Assembly (NCBI GenBank): GCA_951812305.1
Contig: CATOSB010000002.1
Coordinates: 1,302,001 to 1,366,000, forward strand
DNA from: an uncultured Paracoccaceae bacterium
Lineage (GTDB): Bacteria; Pseudomonadota; Alphaproteobacteria; Rhodobacterales; Rhodobacteraceae
DNA length: 64,000 nt
Reading direction: 5' to 3'
The position numbers and the translations under genes are program-made. The notes below the pieces were generated by a model. It was given only the letters and a program-made list of their open reading frames with translations. It made no database searches and had not been told where the DNA came from. Below, one piece after another: positions 18,642 through 28,054 of this stretch. Numbering within the stretch: the first letter of the stretch is position 1; each line of letters starts with the position of its first letter.

Positions 18642-18984
18642 TTTGATTACCAAAGGCGACCTGCTCGATCAGGAACGCAAACTGGCACAATCGGGTATCG
18701 GTGATTTGTTTGACGGTGTGGAAATTGTATCGGACAAGTCCCCGGTCGTGTACGCGAGGGTGTTCCACGCATATGGTGCGGACCCGGGTGCGACGATGAT
18801 GGTCGGGAATTCCATGAAATCAGATGTTGTTCCGGCAATTGAGGTTGGCGCGTGGGGTGTTTATGTGCCGCATGGCCTTGTTTGGGAGCTTGAACATGCT
18901 GAGGCTCCGAACAATCATCCACGGTTTCGCGAAATTTCCGATTTGGGTGATTTGTCGGGACTGGTTGCTGAAATTACGAGCTAG
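18642..18984 (+). pseudogene. HAD-superfamily hydrolase gene, 3' part (5' part at 26293-26662)
   Basis: Encodes the C-terminal portion of a HAD hydrolase: LITKGDLLDQERKLAQSG (motif II Thr and motif III region) and MMVGNSMKSDVVPAIEVG (motif IV Asp). It has no start of its own. The 5' portion lies at 26293-26662 on the minus strand. Rejoined at the 8-bp duplication they give 234 aa in one frame, a normal length. The gene was first broken by IS982 and then pulled apart by inversion. Confidence 0.88.
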
Positions 18985-19181
18985 TCGTTCGCCACATTAC
19001 TGCCACAATCAAACATCTGGAACGCGCGCCTGGCCAGCCCACTAGATGTTGATAAATAAACGCAAATATTTCTGAAAGCATCTGAAAATAAACTGTTTTC
19101 GCGTCGCGTCGCCCATGTTAAGTTATCCACAGGTGGAGCGGGCAAAAGACTCGCCGATCTGAGGCAGAGTAGGAATTCAGT

Positions 19182-20672
19182 ATGCAGATGCGACTGAAGT
19201 GGCCCCTTTTGGGGCTGTTTTTGACGGTTTTGGTATTTTCGTCCGCAACCGGTGTTTTGGCCGCACCTTATGCAGCGATGGTGATGGACGCACGTAGCGG
19301 AGAGGTCTTGCATTCCCGCAACGCCGACACACGGTTGCACCCCGCATCGCTGACGAAAATGATGACGCTTTATGTGGCATTTCAGGCGATAGAACGCGGT
19401 GAGATCAATCTGGATACAATTGTGCGGATTTCAAAAAAATCTGCAGCCGAACCGCCCTCCAAACTGGGTCTCAAGCCGGGACAGAAAATCAAACTTCGCT
19501 ATCTTATCCGCGCGGCTGCTGTGAAATCCGCGAATGATGCGGCAACGGCGATTGCTGAGGCGGTGTCAGGCAGCGAGGCGGCTTTTGCGCGCCGTATGAA
19601 CCGCACCGCCAAGGCGCTGGGCATGACACGCACGACCTTCAAAAATGCGCATGGACTTACAGAAGGCGGGCATCTGTCCACCGCGCGCGATATGACAACG
19701 CTTGGGCGGCATCTGTTTTATGACTTCCCCGAATATTACAATCTGTTTTCGCGCCGCTCCACCGATGCGGGTGTTCGTGCGGTCGCCAACACAAACCGCA
19801 AATTCTTGGGTTCGTATCGCGGGGCCGACGGCATCAAGACCGGTTATACCCGCGCCGCTGGATTCAACCTCGTGGCGTCTGCCGAACGGGGGAATGAGCG
19901 CATAATCACCACGGTTTTTGGTGGCAGGTCGAGTTCGTCGCGGAATGCGAAAGTTGCTGAACTGATGAATCTTGGCTTTCGTCGTGCGCCGTCAAATGCG
20001 CGGATCGCAAAGCCGAACAAACCAAGTGTCGGCCCCGCGCCAGTGCGCGGCGCGGGCAAAACCATCCGCGTTGTACGTGCGCCCAAAAAGAGCCTGGTAC
20101 CGGTCCCAAGACCGCTGCGCGGCGTGGATGCACCGAACGCGGAAGTGCTGGTGGCAATGGCCAAAACGATCGAAGAGGCTGTGACCGCAGCACATATCGA
20201 GCCACCGCCCAAACCTAAGCCGGAAAAACCAACAATTGCCGTGGCCAGCCTGATCCCGTCACTCAAACCGAGGCCAAAGCCGGAACCGGCCGCCGAGGAA
20301 GTCGTGGTCGCATCACTGGCACCGATAACTGCACCTGTTCCGCGCCCCGAAACGGCCGTTACGGAGACGGAAGTGGCAGCAGAAACGATTGCTGAGCCAG
20401 AGCGGGTTGTGGTGACCCGCATGTCAACGTCGGGTAATCGGCACTGGGGTATCAACGTTGGGCGGTTCACGACCCGCTATGAGGCCGAGCGCGTCTTGCT
20501 GAGAACGGCGTTAATCGAACTTGGGGTTCTGGATACGGCGCTGCGCAAGGTAGCGAGCAGCACAAGGGGGCATGATGCGAATTTCGTTGGCATGACCCAG
20601 CAGGCGGCAAACAGGGCATGTCGCAGGCTTTCGGCGCGGAACATTGAGTGCTCGACTTTTGGGCCGACCTGA
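19182..20672 (+). CDS. D-alanyl-D-alanine carboxypeptidase with C-terminal SPOR domain
   Basis: Penicillin-binding protein of the PBP5/DacA family that trims the terminal D-Ala from peptidoglycan in the periplasm. The N-terminal signal ends near VLAAPYA. The catalytic motifs are SLTK (about 51-54), SAN (about 111-113) and KTG (about 217-219). A Pro/Lys-rich linker (about 275-405) leads to a SPOR-like domain (HWGINVGRFTTRYEAE) that would bind denuded glycan at the division site. 496 aa. It lies inside the inverted block, so its native orientation was minus, next to the HAD gene and clpS. Confidence 0.9.
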   Translation: MQMRLKWPLLGLFLTVLVFSSATGVLAAPYAAMVMDARSGEVLHSRNADTRLHPASLTKMMTLYVAFQAIERGEINLDTIVRISKKSAAEPPSKLGLKPGQKIKLRYLIRAAAVKSANDAATAIAEAVSGSEAAFARRMNRTAKALGMTRTTFKNAHGLTEGGHLSTARDMTTLGRHLFYDFPEYYNLFSRRSTDAGVRAVANTNRKFLGSYRGADGIKTGYTRAAGFNLVASAERGNERIITTVFGGRSSSSRNAKVAELMNLGFRRAPSNARIAKPNKPSVGPAPVRGAGKTIRVVRAPKKSLVPVPRPLRGVDAPNAEVLVAMAKTIEEAVTAAHIEPPPKPKPEKPTIAVASLIPSLKPRPKPEPAAEEVVVASLAPITAPVPRPETAVTETEVAAETIAEPERVVVTRMSTSGNRHWGINVGRFTTRYEAERVLLRTALIELGVLDTALRKVASSTRGHDANFVGMTQQAANRACRRLSARNIECSTFGPT

Positions 20673-21030
20673 CGGGTCCGGTTTGAGAATCCAAAAAAAA
20701 GGCTCGCGGGATCGCAGTGGACGATCAAGTTGTTGGGGTCTGTACCTTTTTCGATCTATTGGATCTGGTAAGGCTTTTGGCTTTTACCTGCCTTTCAGAC
20801 ATGCCACCGCAGCCGGGTTAACAGCACCAAAGGTGCCCCGGCCATCGCCTGCCCGTCCCCACGGGCTGGCGATTTGGTGAGGCTGGGTGCAAGCCATAGA
20901 TTTCGCACGGACTTGGCTGGCATAAAGCGCTGCCTTTGAGATGTTGCATCGCCACCCCACGGGCAGGCGCTGGCCGCCCGAGAGGTAGTGCGGTGGGGAA
21001 ATTGGCAAAGGGCTGCCCCAAACCAATGTT
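20673..21030. other. 358-bp gap holding a structured repeat
   Basis: No convincing gene: short overlapping ORFs occur on both strands with no family resemblance. It contains the structured repeat copy at 20824-20888 and ends at the left edge of the IS5-like element. The minus strand for about 70 bp beyond the repeat core also resembles the second copy near 48.95-49.01 kb. Confidence 0.5.
20824..20888 (-). repeat. Structured dispersed repeat, copy A
   Basis: On the minus strand this carries ACCCAGCCTCACCAAATCGCC, matching 49013-49033 base for base. ATCGCC pairs with GGCGAT to enclose a hairpin with stem GCCCGT/ACGGGC, and a further hairpin GCACC/GGTGC follows. In the other copy the stems are kept while their bases differ, which suggests selection for RNA or DNA structure. 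No known family name is claimed. Confidence 0.6.
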
Positions 21031-22223
21031 GGCGCCGTCGGGAAAGTCTTCCGAGGGGCCACTGGCGCTGTTTCAGCCTTCTGGATTTCAGGTTTTGCCT
21101 TTTGGGTTGGAATTTTGTCCTTGTTTTGGCCGAAAATCCGGTTTTTGGGCGGACTCGCCCCGGGGATCACGCTGTTACGATCGGGATTTTATCCACGCCA
21201 AGCACAACCAGCCGCTTCAGGTTATGTCCAATAGCGGTGCAAGCGACCTGGAACTGTACCTTGGCCTGACCACGATAGCGCACCTGTTTCGAGCGCTTTG
21301 AAAACACGCGCTCATATGGCGCACGCATCTTGCTGAGCCAGCGATCCTTATCGCGGTTTTTTGCCGCCATATTGTTCTTCTTGATGACCGCGCTGTGACA
21401 TCCTTTGCGTTTGAGTTCCCTCTGTGCAGGTGCAGTGCAATAGCCTTTGTCTGCATAAACAGCACCCTGATCCGGGCACACATGGCGCAGACCTTTGGCA
21501 TCATCGACATTGGCCGGTGTGGCCGCCACTTTGTTGACCAGACCTGATTGCATGTCCACGCTGGCATGTTCCTTGTAGCCATACCAATATTTGTTTTTGT
21601 TCTTTGCGCCAAAACGCGCTTGCTTGTCGGCAGCAACCCTGGGAGCGGTTTCGTTGTTGAACTTCTCCAGACCCTTGGCGATGGCTTTGTCCCGATCACT
21701 CCAGTTCGAGAATTTCGAAACCAGCTGGCTGGCATCCACAAAGGTGAACACTTCCCGGATCAAACCTGCAGCCTTCAAGCTGACGCGCAGACGATTGAAA
21801 ATGTCCATGAGCCCCTTTGTACCCAACCGCTTGCGGAAATCGCCGAAAAACGAGTGATCAGGTGTCTTCTCACTGAGCCCAAAGCCGCAAAACCATTTGG
21901 CTGCAAGGTTCTCACGCATGAACCGTTCCATCTCCCGATCGGAAATGTCCTCAAGGAATTGAAGCACCAGCATGCGAAACGCACGCCCGGCACCCAATTC
22001 AGGGCGCCCGCGATCAGAATAAAGCGCTGCCGGAGGCTTTGCCAAAGCACACAGGTCAACAACCGCTTCAAACTTGCGGTACGGATGATCAGCCAACACA
22101 AGCCCATCCAACGTTGCAAACATTTCAATCTGATCACGCTTCATAGCCAGCCACCCCAAAAAATACTCACGCAGACTGAATCAATTCATCACAGTCCTGT
22201 CCAGAGACTTTTCCGACAGGGCC
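21031..22223 (-). mobile_element. IS5-like element
   Basis: An element of about 1193 bp. Imperfect inverted ends: left GGCGCCGTCGGGAAAGTCT, right the complement of GGCCCTGTCGGAAAAGTCT. AATGTT flanks it at 21025-21030 and 22224-22229, a possible 6-bp TSD, which is not the usual size for every IS5 subgroup. The boundaries are therefore probable rather than certain. It sits between the D,D-carboxypeptidase gene and the SPFH gene and does not obviously break either. Confidence 0.75.
21167..22144 (-). CDS. IS5-family-like transposase
   Basis: A transposase of about 325 aa starting MKRDQIEMFATLDGLVLADH. It carries the DUF772-type N-terminal domain (FLEDISDREMERFMRENLAAKWF). Catalytic residues are likely in FTFVDASQL (Asp), AVYADKGY (Asp) and the C-terminal MRAPYERVFSKR (Glu). 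Intact. The TTG-initiated longer version is less likely than the ATG chosen. Confidence 0.85.
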   Translation of the reverse strand: MKRDQIEMFATLDGLVLADHPYRKFEAVVDLCALAKPPAALYSDRGRPELGAGRAFRMLVLQFLEDISDREMERFMRENLAAKWFCGFGLSEKTPDHSFFGDFRKRLGTKGLMDIFNRLRVSLKAAGLIREVFTFVDASQLVSKFSNWSDRDKAIAKGLEKFNNETAPRVAADKQARFGAKNKNKYWYGYKEHASVDMQSGLVNKVAATPANVDDAKGLRHVCPDQGAVYADKGYCTAPAQRELKRKGCHSAVIKKNNMAAKNRDKDRWLSKMRAPYERVFSKRSKQVRYRGQAKVQFQVACTAIGHNLKRLVVLGVDKIPIVTA

Positions 22224-22255
22224 AATGTTAGCTATCCCAAAATCAGCAAATGGGC

Positions 22256-23374
22256 CTAGGCGCCCGGCGGGGGCGGCGGCAGGATTGTGAATAGCTGTGC
22301 AAGTTCCTGTACGTCTTCGGCCTGCATCCAGCCATCCTGACCGGCAGTCCAGACAAAGGTGTCTCGCGCCAGGCTCCCGGCCGCGGCCATGCGACCAAGC
22401 GCAGCTTTGGAAAACGGCCCCTTGGTCTCGCCGCCTTCTGCGACATGCCAGACCTTTTCGACCGGTGGTGGTGGTGGTGGCGCAGCGGCGGCAGGTTGTG
22501 TCGCGGGAACGGCCCCCCATGGTCCCTGCATCATCTGGGACGCCATCGCCATGCCCATGCCGGCACCAAGACCCGCACCCATGCCACCACCCCCGCCGGG
22601 GTTCTTGGCGGCGGCAGTCATCGCTTCGGCGGCGGAATACTGGGTGAACTTGCCCAGATCACCGGCCAGCCCCATTGACGTGCGCTTGTCGAGCGCTTCT
22701 TCGACGGCAGGCGGCAGGGAAATGTTCTCGATATAGAATTCAGGAATCGACAGGCCGTAGGCGGCGACGATCTGGCTGATCTCTGCCGCAATCATCTTTC
22801 CCAGATCGGCGGTGTTGGCGGCCATATCCAGAACCGGGATGCCGGAACCCGAAATTACCCGGCTGAATTCCTGAACGATGATGTTGCGGATTTGATAGCT
22901 GATTTCGTCCATCGTGAATTCGCCGTCCGTGCCGACGATCTCGGTCAGGAACATTGCCGGGTCAGAGACACGTACCGTGTAAGTGCCGTAGGCGCGAATG
23001 CGGGTTGGTCCGAATTCGGGATCGCGCAGCATGATCGGATTCTTGGTGCCCCATTTCAGATCATTAAACCGCGTGGTGTTGACGAAGTAGATTTCCGACT
23101 TGAACGGGCTTTTGAAGCCATGATCCCAATGCTGCAGCGTTGTCATGATCGGCATGTTATTGGTTTCGAGGATGTAAAGCCCCGGCGTAAAGACATCCGC
23201 CAGTTGCCCCTCATGCACAAACACAGCCGCCTGACCTTCGCGCACGGTCAGCTTTGCGCCATACTTTATTTCATGCCCCTCGCGTTCGAACCGCCAGACC
23301 ATCGTATCGCGCGTGTCGTCCACCCAGTGAATGACGTCGATGAACTCGCCGGAAAGGAAATCGAAAATACCCAT
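22256..23374 (-). CDS. SPFH-domain protein with C-terminal GYF_2 domain
   Basis: A 372-aa cytoplasmic protein of the YdjI-like SPFH group. The start MGIFDFLSGEFIDVIHWVDD follows CAGGAG by 7 nt. An SPFH/band-7 core (VREGQAAVFVHEGQLADVF, residues about 42-60) is followed by a Gly/Ala/Met-rich linker (about 270-300), then a GYF_2 domain (VWHVAEGGETKGPFS; DTFVWTAGQDGWMQAED). Relatives often neighbour TelA and XpaC genes. In the un-inverted order this gene follows DUF2927 and the membrane gene on the same strand, which supports one stress operon. Confidence 0.85.
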   Translation of the reverse strand: MGIFDFLSGEFIDVIHWVDDTRDTMVWRFEREGHEIKYGAKLTVREGQAAVFVHEGQLADVFTPGLYILETNNMPIMTTLQHWDHGFKSPFKSEIYFVNTTRFNDLKWGTKNPIMLRDPEFGPTRIRAYGTYTVRVSDPAMFLTEIVGTDGEFTMDEISYQIRNIIVQEFSRVISGSGIPVLDMAANTADLGKMIAAEISQIVAAYGLSIPEFYIENISLPPAVEEALDKRTSMGLAGDLGKFTQYSAAEAMTAAAKNPGGGGGMGAGLGAGMGMAMASQMMQGPWGAVPATQPAAAAPPPPPPVEKVWHVAEGGETKGPFSKAALGRMAAAGSLARDTFVWTAGQDGWMQAEDVQELAQLFTILPPPPPGA

Positions 23375-23463
23375 GAAAGGCTCCTGCACCATAGCTGTTT
23401 CAGCATTTGATATAACGGGTTGCGCGTGGCTCCACCACTCTGAAATGGGCGCCAGGCGCTGCG

Positions 23464-24636
23464 TTATCGGTCAAAGACATTATAGACAATCTGTATGAAT
23501 TGGGCGCTGTTGTCGTAGATCAGGTGGTTGATGAAGATCACATGGCTGAGCGGCATCTGAAACGCGAGAACAGCGAGAATGCCGGCAATCCAATAACACG
23601 AATGTGGCACCGGCCTTTCGACTGGCTGCCAATACTTCTCGAAAAGCGCGATCACAACGAGCGCTGCGACGTTCACGACCACAACGAGGCGGGACAGGTC
23701 CGAGGCTACGGAGAGAATGCTGATTGGCGAAAAGGTGGCGATTGCCAGCAGCACGATCTGAGAGCGTGAGAGTTGGCGGGATTGGGCATATAGCCAGAGC
23801 ATGACGGCGGCGGGAAGGCTCAGGTAAATCGTCGCAAAGGTCGCGCGGGGCCAGTGTTCTAGCCAGTGATCGGCCATGCGGCTCAGCGATCCCGGGATTG
23901 TCTGCAACAATTGCCCGTCAATCTGGTTTCCATTCAGCTCAATCATCCGCGCAACGCGGGCAAGATTGGCCTGAACTGCTGCCTCGCTTGAGAATGTCAC
24001 GATGAAGAGCATCGCGGCGACAGGTGCGGCCACAAGGATCAGTGCTGAAGTACGTTTCACCCGGTGCTGCCAAGCCGCCGCGCACAGGACGATCGCCACT
24101 GGCAACCAGTAAAAAAGCATTTGCTCGTGTGCGAATGGCAGAACTGCGAGGATAAAAACCGCGGGCCAAATCTGATTGGCCCTAATGGCCAGCGCCGCGA
24201 CCAACATGGCGAGCGTCACGTGAATGTCGAGATATCCAGCGTGAAAGGCGAGCGTCGGCAAAAGTTGCGATGCCAGAACCAATGCAAGCATTGCGAAGGC
24301 AAGCGGCCAACCCAATTGCCGCGACGAGACATGTCCGGACCACAGAAGGAGGCCGAGAAAAATCGCGGCGAGCGTGTGATGTGCGGCGAAGACGATGCCT
24401 TCGACAGATGACTTTGGTGCGAACCAACGGATGATTTCACCCGCAAGCCCGCGCCGGATGAAACCTTCGGAATAGTCCAGGTAGAAATGGAACTTGCCGA
24501 AGACCGACGGATGATAATCCAAATCGATCCTGAACCCGCGCGCATAGCTGAGAATGCCGACGATAATCAATGCGAACCAAAGGAATCCGCGCAATGGCGC
24601 CGGGATTTCGGCGGCTTTTGGCTTTTCGGCGGGCAT
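23464..24636 (-). CDS. Polytopic membrane protein, function unknown
   Basis: A protein of about 390 aa with some ten hydrophobic segments, starting MPAEKPKAAEIPAPLRGFLW. I do not recognise a named family. The layout (membrane helices separated by short loops, HEQMLFYW in a loop near 175) recalls EpsG-like or glycan-related membrane proteins, but this is weak. The ATG is 7 nt beyond the TAG of the DUF2927 3' fragment, so before the inversion it was translationally close to DUF2927 and preceded the SPFH gene. Confidence 0.65.
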   Translation of the reverse strand: MPAEKPKAAEIPAPLRGFLWFALIIVGILSYARGFRIDLDYHPSVFGKFHFYLDYSEGFIRRGLAGEIIRWFAPKSSVEGIVFAAHHTLAAIFLGLLLWSGHVSSRQLGWPLAFAMLALVLASQLLPTLAFHAGYLDIHVTLAMLVAALAIRANQIWPAVFILAVLPFAHEQMLFYWLPVAIVLCAAAWQHRVKRTSALILVAAPVAAMLFIVTFSSEAAVQANLARVARMIELNGNQIDGQLLQTIPGSLSRMADHWLEHWPRATFATIYLSLPAAVMLWLYAQSRQLSRSQIVLLAIATFSPISILSVASDLSRLVVVVNVAALVVIALFEKYWQPVERPVPHSCYWIAGILAVLAFQMPLSHVIFINHLIYDNSAQFIQIVYNVFDR

Positions 24637-24643
24637 GTTCGCC

Positions 24644-24771
24644 CTAACTTTCCCCACCCACAAGCTCTGCCGCGATCAATTTCGCAACGGGCCGTGCCTC
24701 CGCGGCGCTCATACCGGGGCGCATTCGGGGGTCGTAGAGCATTCGCAACAGCATTTCGTCATGGGTTGTTA
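24644..24771 (-). pseudogene. DUF2927 gene, 3' part
   Basis: On the minus strand this reads TTHDEMLLRMLYDPRMRPGM, then SAAEARPVAKLIAAELVGGES and a TAG stop. It continues exactly from FNDDEEFGLLT of the 5' part at 16295-17120 once the shared TAACAA is counted once. It has no start codon and is bounded by IS982 copy 2. It was found from the reading frame across the IS, not as an independent ORF. Confidence 0.88.
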
Positions 24772-24791
24772 ACCTGAGTTCTGGATAAGCG

Positions 24792-25685
24792 CTATATCTG
24801 GTATTCGACCTGCCTGATTGTTTCCGGCACGGTTATGGGTCCCATTTTAACTTTGGTTTTCCCGAGCATATAGGCTGCGACACACGAGATGAGGTGTACG
24901 AATGCGTTGGCAGGCGATCTGTGTCGAGTGTGTTCCAGTCCCATGCTGGTTTTCAACTTATCGAACAGAGTTTCGATGATGAACCGCCTTCGCAACAGGA
25001 TTTTGTTCAGGATTGGCAGGAGATAGTTTTTCATGTTGCGGCGAATGCCGGTGACGAGGTGGAGCCCACGCTGCCAGAGCCGTTGGAAGAGGGATTTGGA
25101 GATATAGCCCTTATCAGCAAATATTTTGCCTTCGAGGCCCGCGATCATGGCTTCAAACGGCTTTCGATCATCGACATTACCTGCCGTGATTTTGACGGCC
25201 ATGATCTCCCCCTTGTTGTTGATGATTAGATGCAGTTTGAAGCCAAAGAACCAGCCCATTGTGCTGCGACCGCGCTTTGCCAGCCCCTTGAAGACCTTGT
25301 TTCGATTAATGCGGGCATTGTGGCAGACCGCGAGCTTAGTGCTGTCGGCAAAATAGACGCCGGTTTTTTCACCGCTGAAGCAGTGCAGCAGTATGCAAAA
25401 CGGCACCATTAATCTTGGCATGAGGCTGACAAACCGACCATAGCTCGGGAGGGTGCCAAAGCAGTCACGGTATTTCTGCTCAACGCCATAAATCCAATAA
25501 TGTTTGAAGTCCTTGAACGGCGACAAGTGAAACAAGACCATGATGAACAGGCTCTCCCCCAGGGTCAGCTTGCCGGAGCGAAGCCTCTGACGACCCGAGG
25601 GGATCAACCGGTGGCGCTCCCAGTCCTCGTAGGTTTTTGCAAAATCATCGAGACAGACAAAAAGTGCGGTGTTAGTGATCGACAT
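24792..25685 (-). CDS. IS982-family transposase, copy 2
   Basis: Same 297-aa transposase as at 17728-18621 apart from Thr for Asn in FGTLPSYG. The DDE motifs are intact. Confidence 0.9.
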   Translation of the reverse strand: MSITNTALFVCLDDFAKTYEDWERHRLIPSGRQRLRSGKLTLGESLFIMVLFHLSPFKDFKHYWIYGVEQKYRDCFGTLPSYGRFVSLMPRLMVPFCILLHCFSGEKTGVYFADSTKLAVCHNARINRNKVFKGLAKRGRSTMGWFFGFKLHLIINNKGEIMAVKITAGNVDDRKPFEAMIAGLEGKIFADKGYISKSLFQRLWQRGLHLVTGIRRNMKNYLLPILNKILLRRRFIIETLFDKLKTSMGLEHTRHRSPANAFVHLISCVAAYMLGKTKVKMGPITVPETIRQVEYQI

Positions 25686-25813
25686 GAGTGGCGGTCCATA
25701 TTGTGTCGCTTTTGAACCTTGAATCATGGGGCAACGTACCTGGAAACCCCTCTCACCCCATACTAATCACGGGGGCATTCAGGCTGGTCAACACGGGGCA
25801 AAAGGTGCGCGCC

Positions 25814-26254
25814 ATGGAGAACAACTTCCCAATCAACGAAGATCTCGCTTATGAGAAGATCCGGGACCTCATGTTCGACATGATGGAAGAGGACCCCAAC
25901 CGTTTCTACGCCCTCACGGATAAGCTCAATGAACTGGCTGCGCTCCCTAAAAGAACCATGACACTTGTGCTCGATCTGATGGCTGCCACTCCCTTTCAGG
26001 TGATCATCCCGAAACACGTACGGAAAAATGACCCTGATACATTCAAAGCGGATCACGAAACCGTTTCAAATGTTCTATTTCTTGGAGAGTTTGGCGGAAT
26101 TGCCGTTGAACTGGAGCCAAATGAGGCTTTGAGAGAACCGAGGATCATTTCCATAACAATGGTGGAAATCCCTCATCGCAACCCTCTGCGAAAAAGGGTC
26201 AACGAGTATCGTAAAAAACGAATCAAAAAACTACGAAAAAATTCTGTCGAGTAG
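25814..26254 (+). CDS. Unrecognised passenger protein of IS982, second copy
   Basis: Protein identical to that encoded at 17159-17599, with the acidic N-terminal half and Lys/Arg-rich tail. Preservation of the frame in both copies suggests that it is coding and either useful to the element or very recently duplicated. Confidence 0.6.
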   Translation: MENNFPINEDLAYEKIRDLMFDMMEEDPNRFYALTDKLNELAALPKRTMTLVLDLMAATPFQVIIPKHVRKNDPDTFKADHETVSNVLFLGEFGGIAVELEPNEALREPRIISITMVEIPHRNPLRKRVNEYRKKRIKKLRKNSVE

Positions 26255-26292
26255 TGCACTGGTGACGCCAACGTCTTATCCAGAATCGGGGT

Positions 26293-26662
26293 TAATCAAA
26301 AGAACCTGACGACCATCCGCGACAGCCTCAATCGCCTCTTTCGCATGTGGCAACAGCTCTATGGGATGGCGCAGCATGTCCTGACCCGCGGCGATGATCT
26401 CGGATATCACGCCTGCAGGAACCCGTTCTTCCGTCACCTCAATCGCAGTTTCGATCATCGACAGGACGAAACCTTTGATTCCAAATCCATACTGGCCAAT
26501 ATTTCGCCGCTCAGCATCAAGCAGCCTGTCGCGCAAATGATCAGCTTTGGTAAAGTCACGCAGCAGGTCGCAAAACCGATCCTGCGTCAGCCGAAAGAAC
26601 GCCTCGTTGTGCCAAAGCGTATCATCTGCATCAAAGGCAACGGTTCGAAGTTTCTCGGCCAT
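26293..26662 (-). pseudogene. HAD-superfamily hydrolase gene, 5' part
   Basis: Starts [20 protein letters not shown], with motif I DxDxT (FDADDTLW) at residues 10-14, and runs through the cap region to [19 protein letters not shown], where IS982 begins. The catalytic pieces downstream (motifs II-IV) are at 18642-18984. It is divergent from clpS, with 150 bp between starts. Confidence 0.88.
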
Positions 26663-26812
26663 GCACCTAAATGTCCAATTTGGCATCCATACGCGAATCC
26701 ACAGGATAAGCGCGCTAACCCTTTTCACACGGAACAGAGGCCTTATATAGTCACCTTCAAAGCGAAACCCGATTTACAAGGATCCTGGGGCTTGTCGCAA
26801 ACACCATTGCAT

Positions 26813-27133
26813 ATGTCAGACCCATTTGACGAAACGGATGGCGATACCGGCGTCGCCACCAAGACCCGTGCAAAAACCGAAAGACCACCGCTTTACAAAG
26901 TTATGCTGCTGAACGACGACTTCACGCCGATGGAGTTCGTAGTTTTGGTGTTGGAGCGTTTTTTTGGGTTAACCCATGCACAGGCCTTCGAGCTGATGCT
27001 GACAGTGCATAAAAAGGGCGTCGCGGTCGTTGGCGTGTTTTCCCACGAAATCGCCGAAACCAAGGTTGCGCAGGTGATGGATTTCGCCCGCCGCCACCAG
27101 CATCCGCTGCAATGCACGATGGAAAAGGAATAG
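26813..27133 (+). CDS. clpS: ATP-dependent Clp protease adaptor ClpS
   Basis: A 106-aa N-end-rule adaptor that delivers substrates to ClpA-ClpP. A flexible, charged N-terminus is followed by the family core [20 protein letters not shown] (the NDD substrate pocket) and [20 protein letters not shown]. The ATG at 26813 begins [11 protein letters not shown] and matches family length. It is followed after 18 bp by the methyltransferase gene on the same strand. Confidence 0.94.
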   Translation: MSDPFDETDGDTGVATKTRAKTERPPLYKVMLLNDDFTPMEFVVLVLERFFGLTHAQAFELMLTVHKKGVAVVGVFSHEIAETKVAQVMDFARRHQHPLQCTMEKE

Positions 27134-27826
27134 GGCGCGAGGCCCCAATCCATGTCAGCCACCCGTCTTAGAATCCTGCTTGAAAGCGGCGAAATCGACG
27201 TGCCCAAGGGCGCGCGATTGCTTTTGTTTGGTCCGCGCCAAGACCATGACCTATCAGCACTTACGGAATTCGACCTGTTTGCGATTCAAGGATTTCGACC
27301 CGATTTCGATGCGCTTGCGGCGCGTGGGATCAACGTCGGAACCACGGTCGAAGGCAGGTGCGATGCGGCCATCGTTTTCCTGCCTCGATCCAAACCTGCC
27401 GCCCGACAACATATCGCCCGGGCAAGGCAGGCTACAGACGGACCCGTAATCGTCGACGGACACAAGACGGATGGCATTGAGTCCATCTTGCGCGACTTGC
27501 GAAAGCGCGCGGACGTAACTTCGCCCGTCTCAAAGGCGCATGGCAAATGCTTCGCAGTTCACGGCGGAGATTTCGATGATTGGCTGAGCGAGGAACCGAC
27601 CGAACTGCCCGGTGGGTTCAAAACCATGCCCGGCGTCTTCTCGGCTGAAAAGAACGACCCGGGGTCAGCGGCGCTCGCATCGCTGCTTCCTCAAAAACTA
27701 CCGGGAAACATCGCCGATCTCGGTGCCGGGTGGGGCTTCCTCACCCGCGCGATTTTACAGCGCGAAGGTGTCATATCCGTCGATGTGGTTGAAGCGGATC
27801 ACACTGCTCTGGAATGCTCTAAAACC

Positions 27827-28008
27827 GTAACTCCCAAGCACCCCCCACGTTTGAGTGTTATTGTCAGTTTTATGGTGAGTCGAATTTGCCATTTTGCGCG
27901 TGTTTTTTTCTTTCTTGGTAACTCCCAAGCACCCCCCACGTTTGAGTGTTATTGTCAGTTTTATGGTGAGTCGAATTTGCCATTTTGCGCGTGTTTTTTT
28001 CTTTCTTG
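27827..28008 (+). repeat. 91-bp tandem duplication of the IS66 left terminus
   Basis: Two adjacent 91-bp units (27827-27917 and 27918-28008) both start with the terminal GTAACTCCCAAGCACCCCCC and end TTTCTTTCTTG. No base difference was seen between them. Copies 1 and 3 of the IS have only one unit. It lies upstream of the transposase ATG and so doubles any promoter or transposase-binding site there. Confidence 0.92.
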
Positions 28009-28054
28009 TCTGAATTCTGTGGCGCCGGGTTGATTTCTCTGAATCAGTGGTGGG

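Larger units (their letters stand above)
24772..26292 (-). mobile_element. IS982-family element with passenger gene, copy 2
   Basis: A 1521-bp copy inverted relative to copy 1, with the same ends and same two genes. Its left flank TTGTTA belongs with copy 1's left flank and its right flank TAATCAAA with copy 1's right flank. It is the distal breakpoint of the inversion. Confidence 0.9.
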
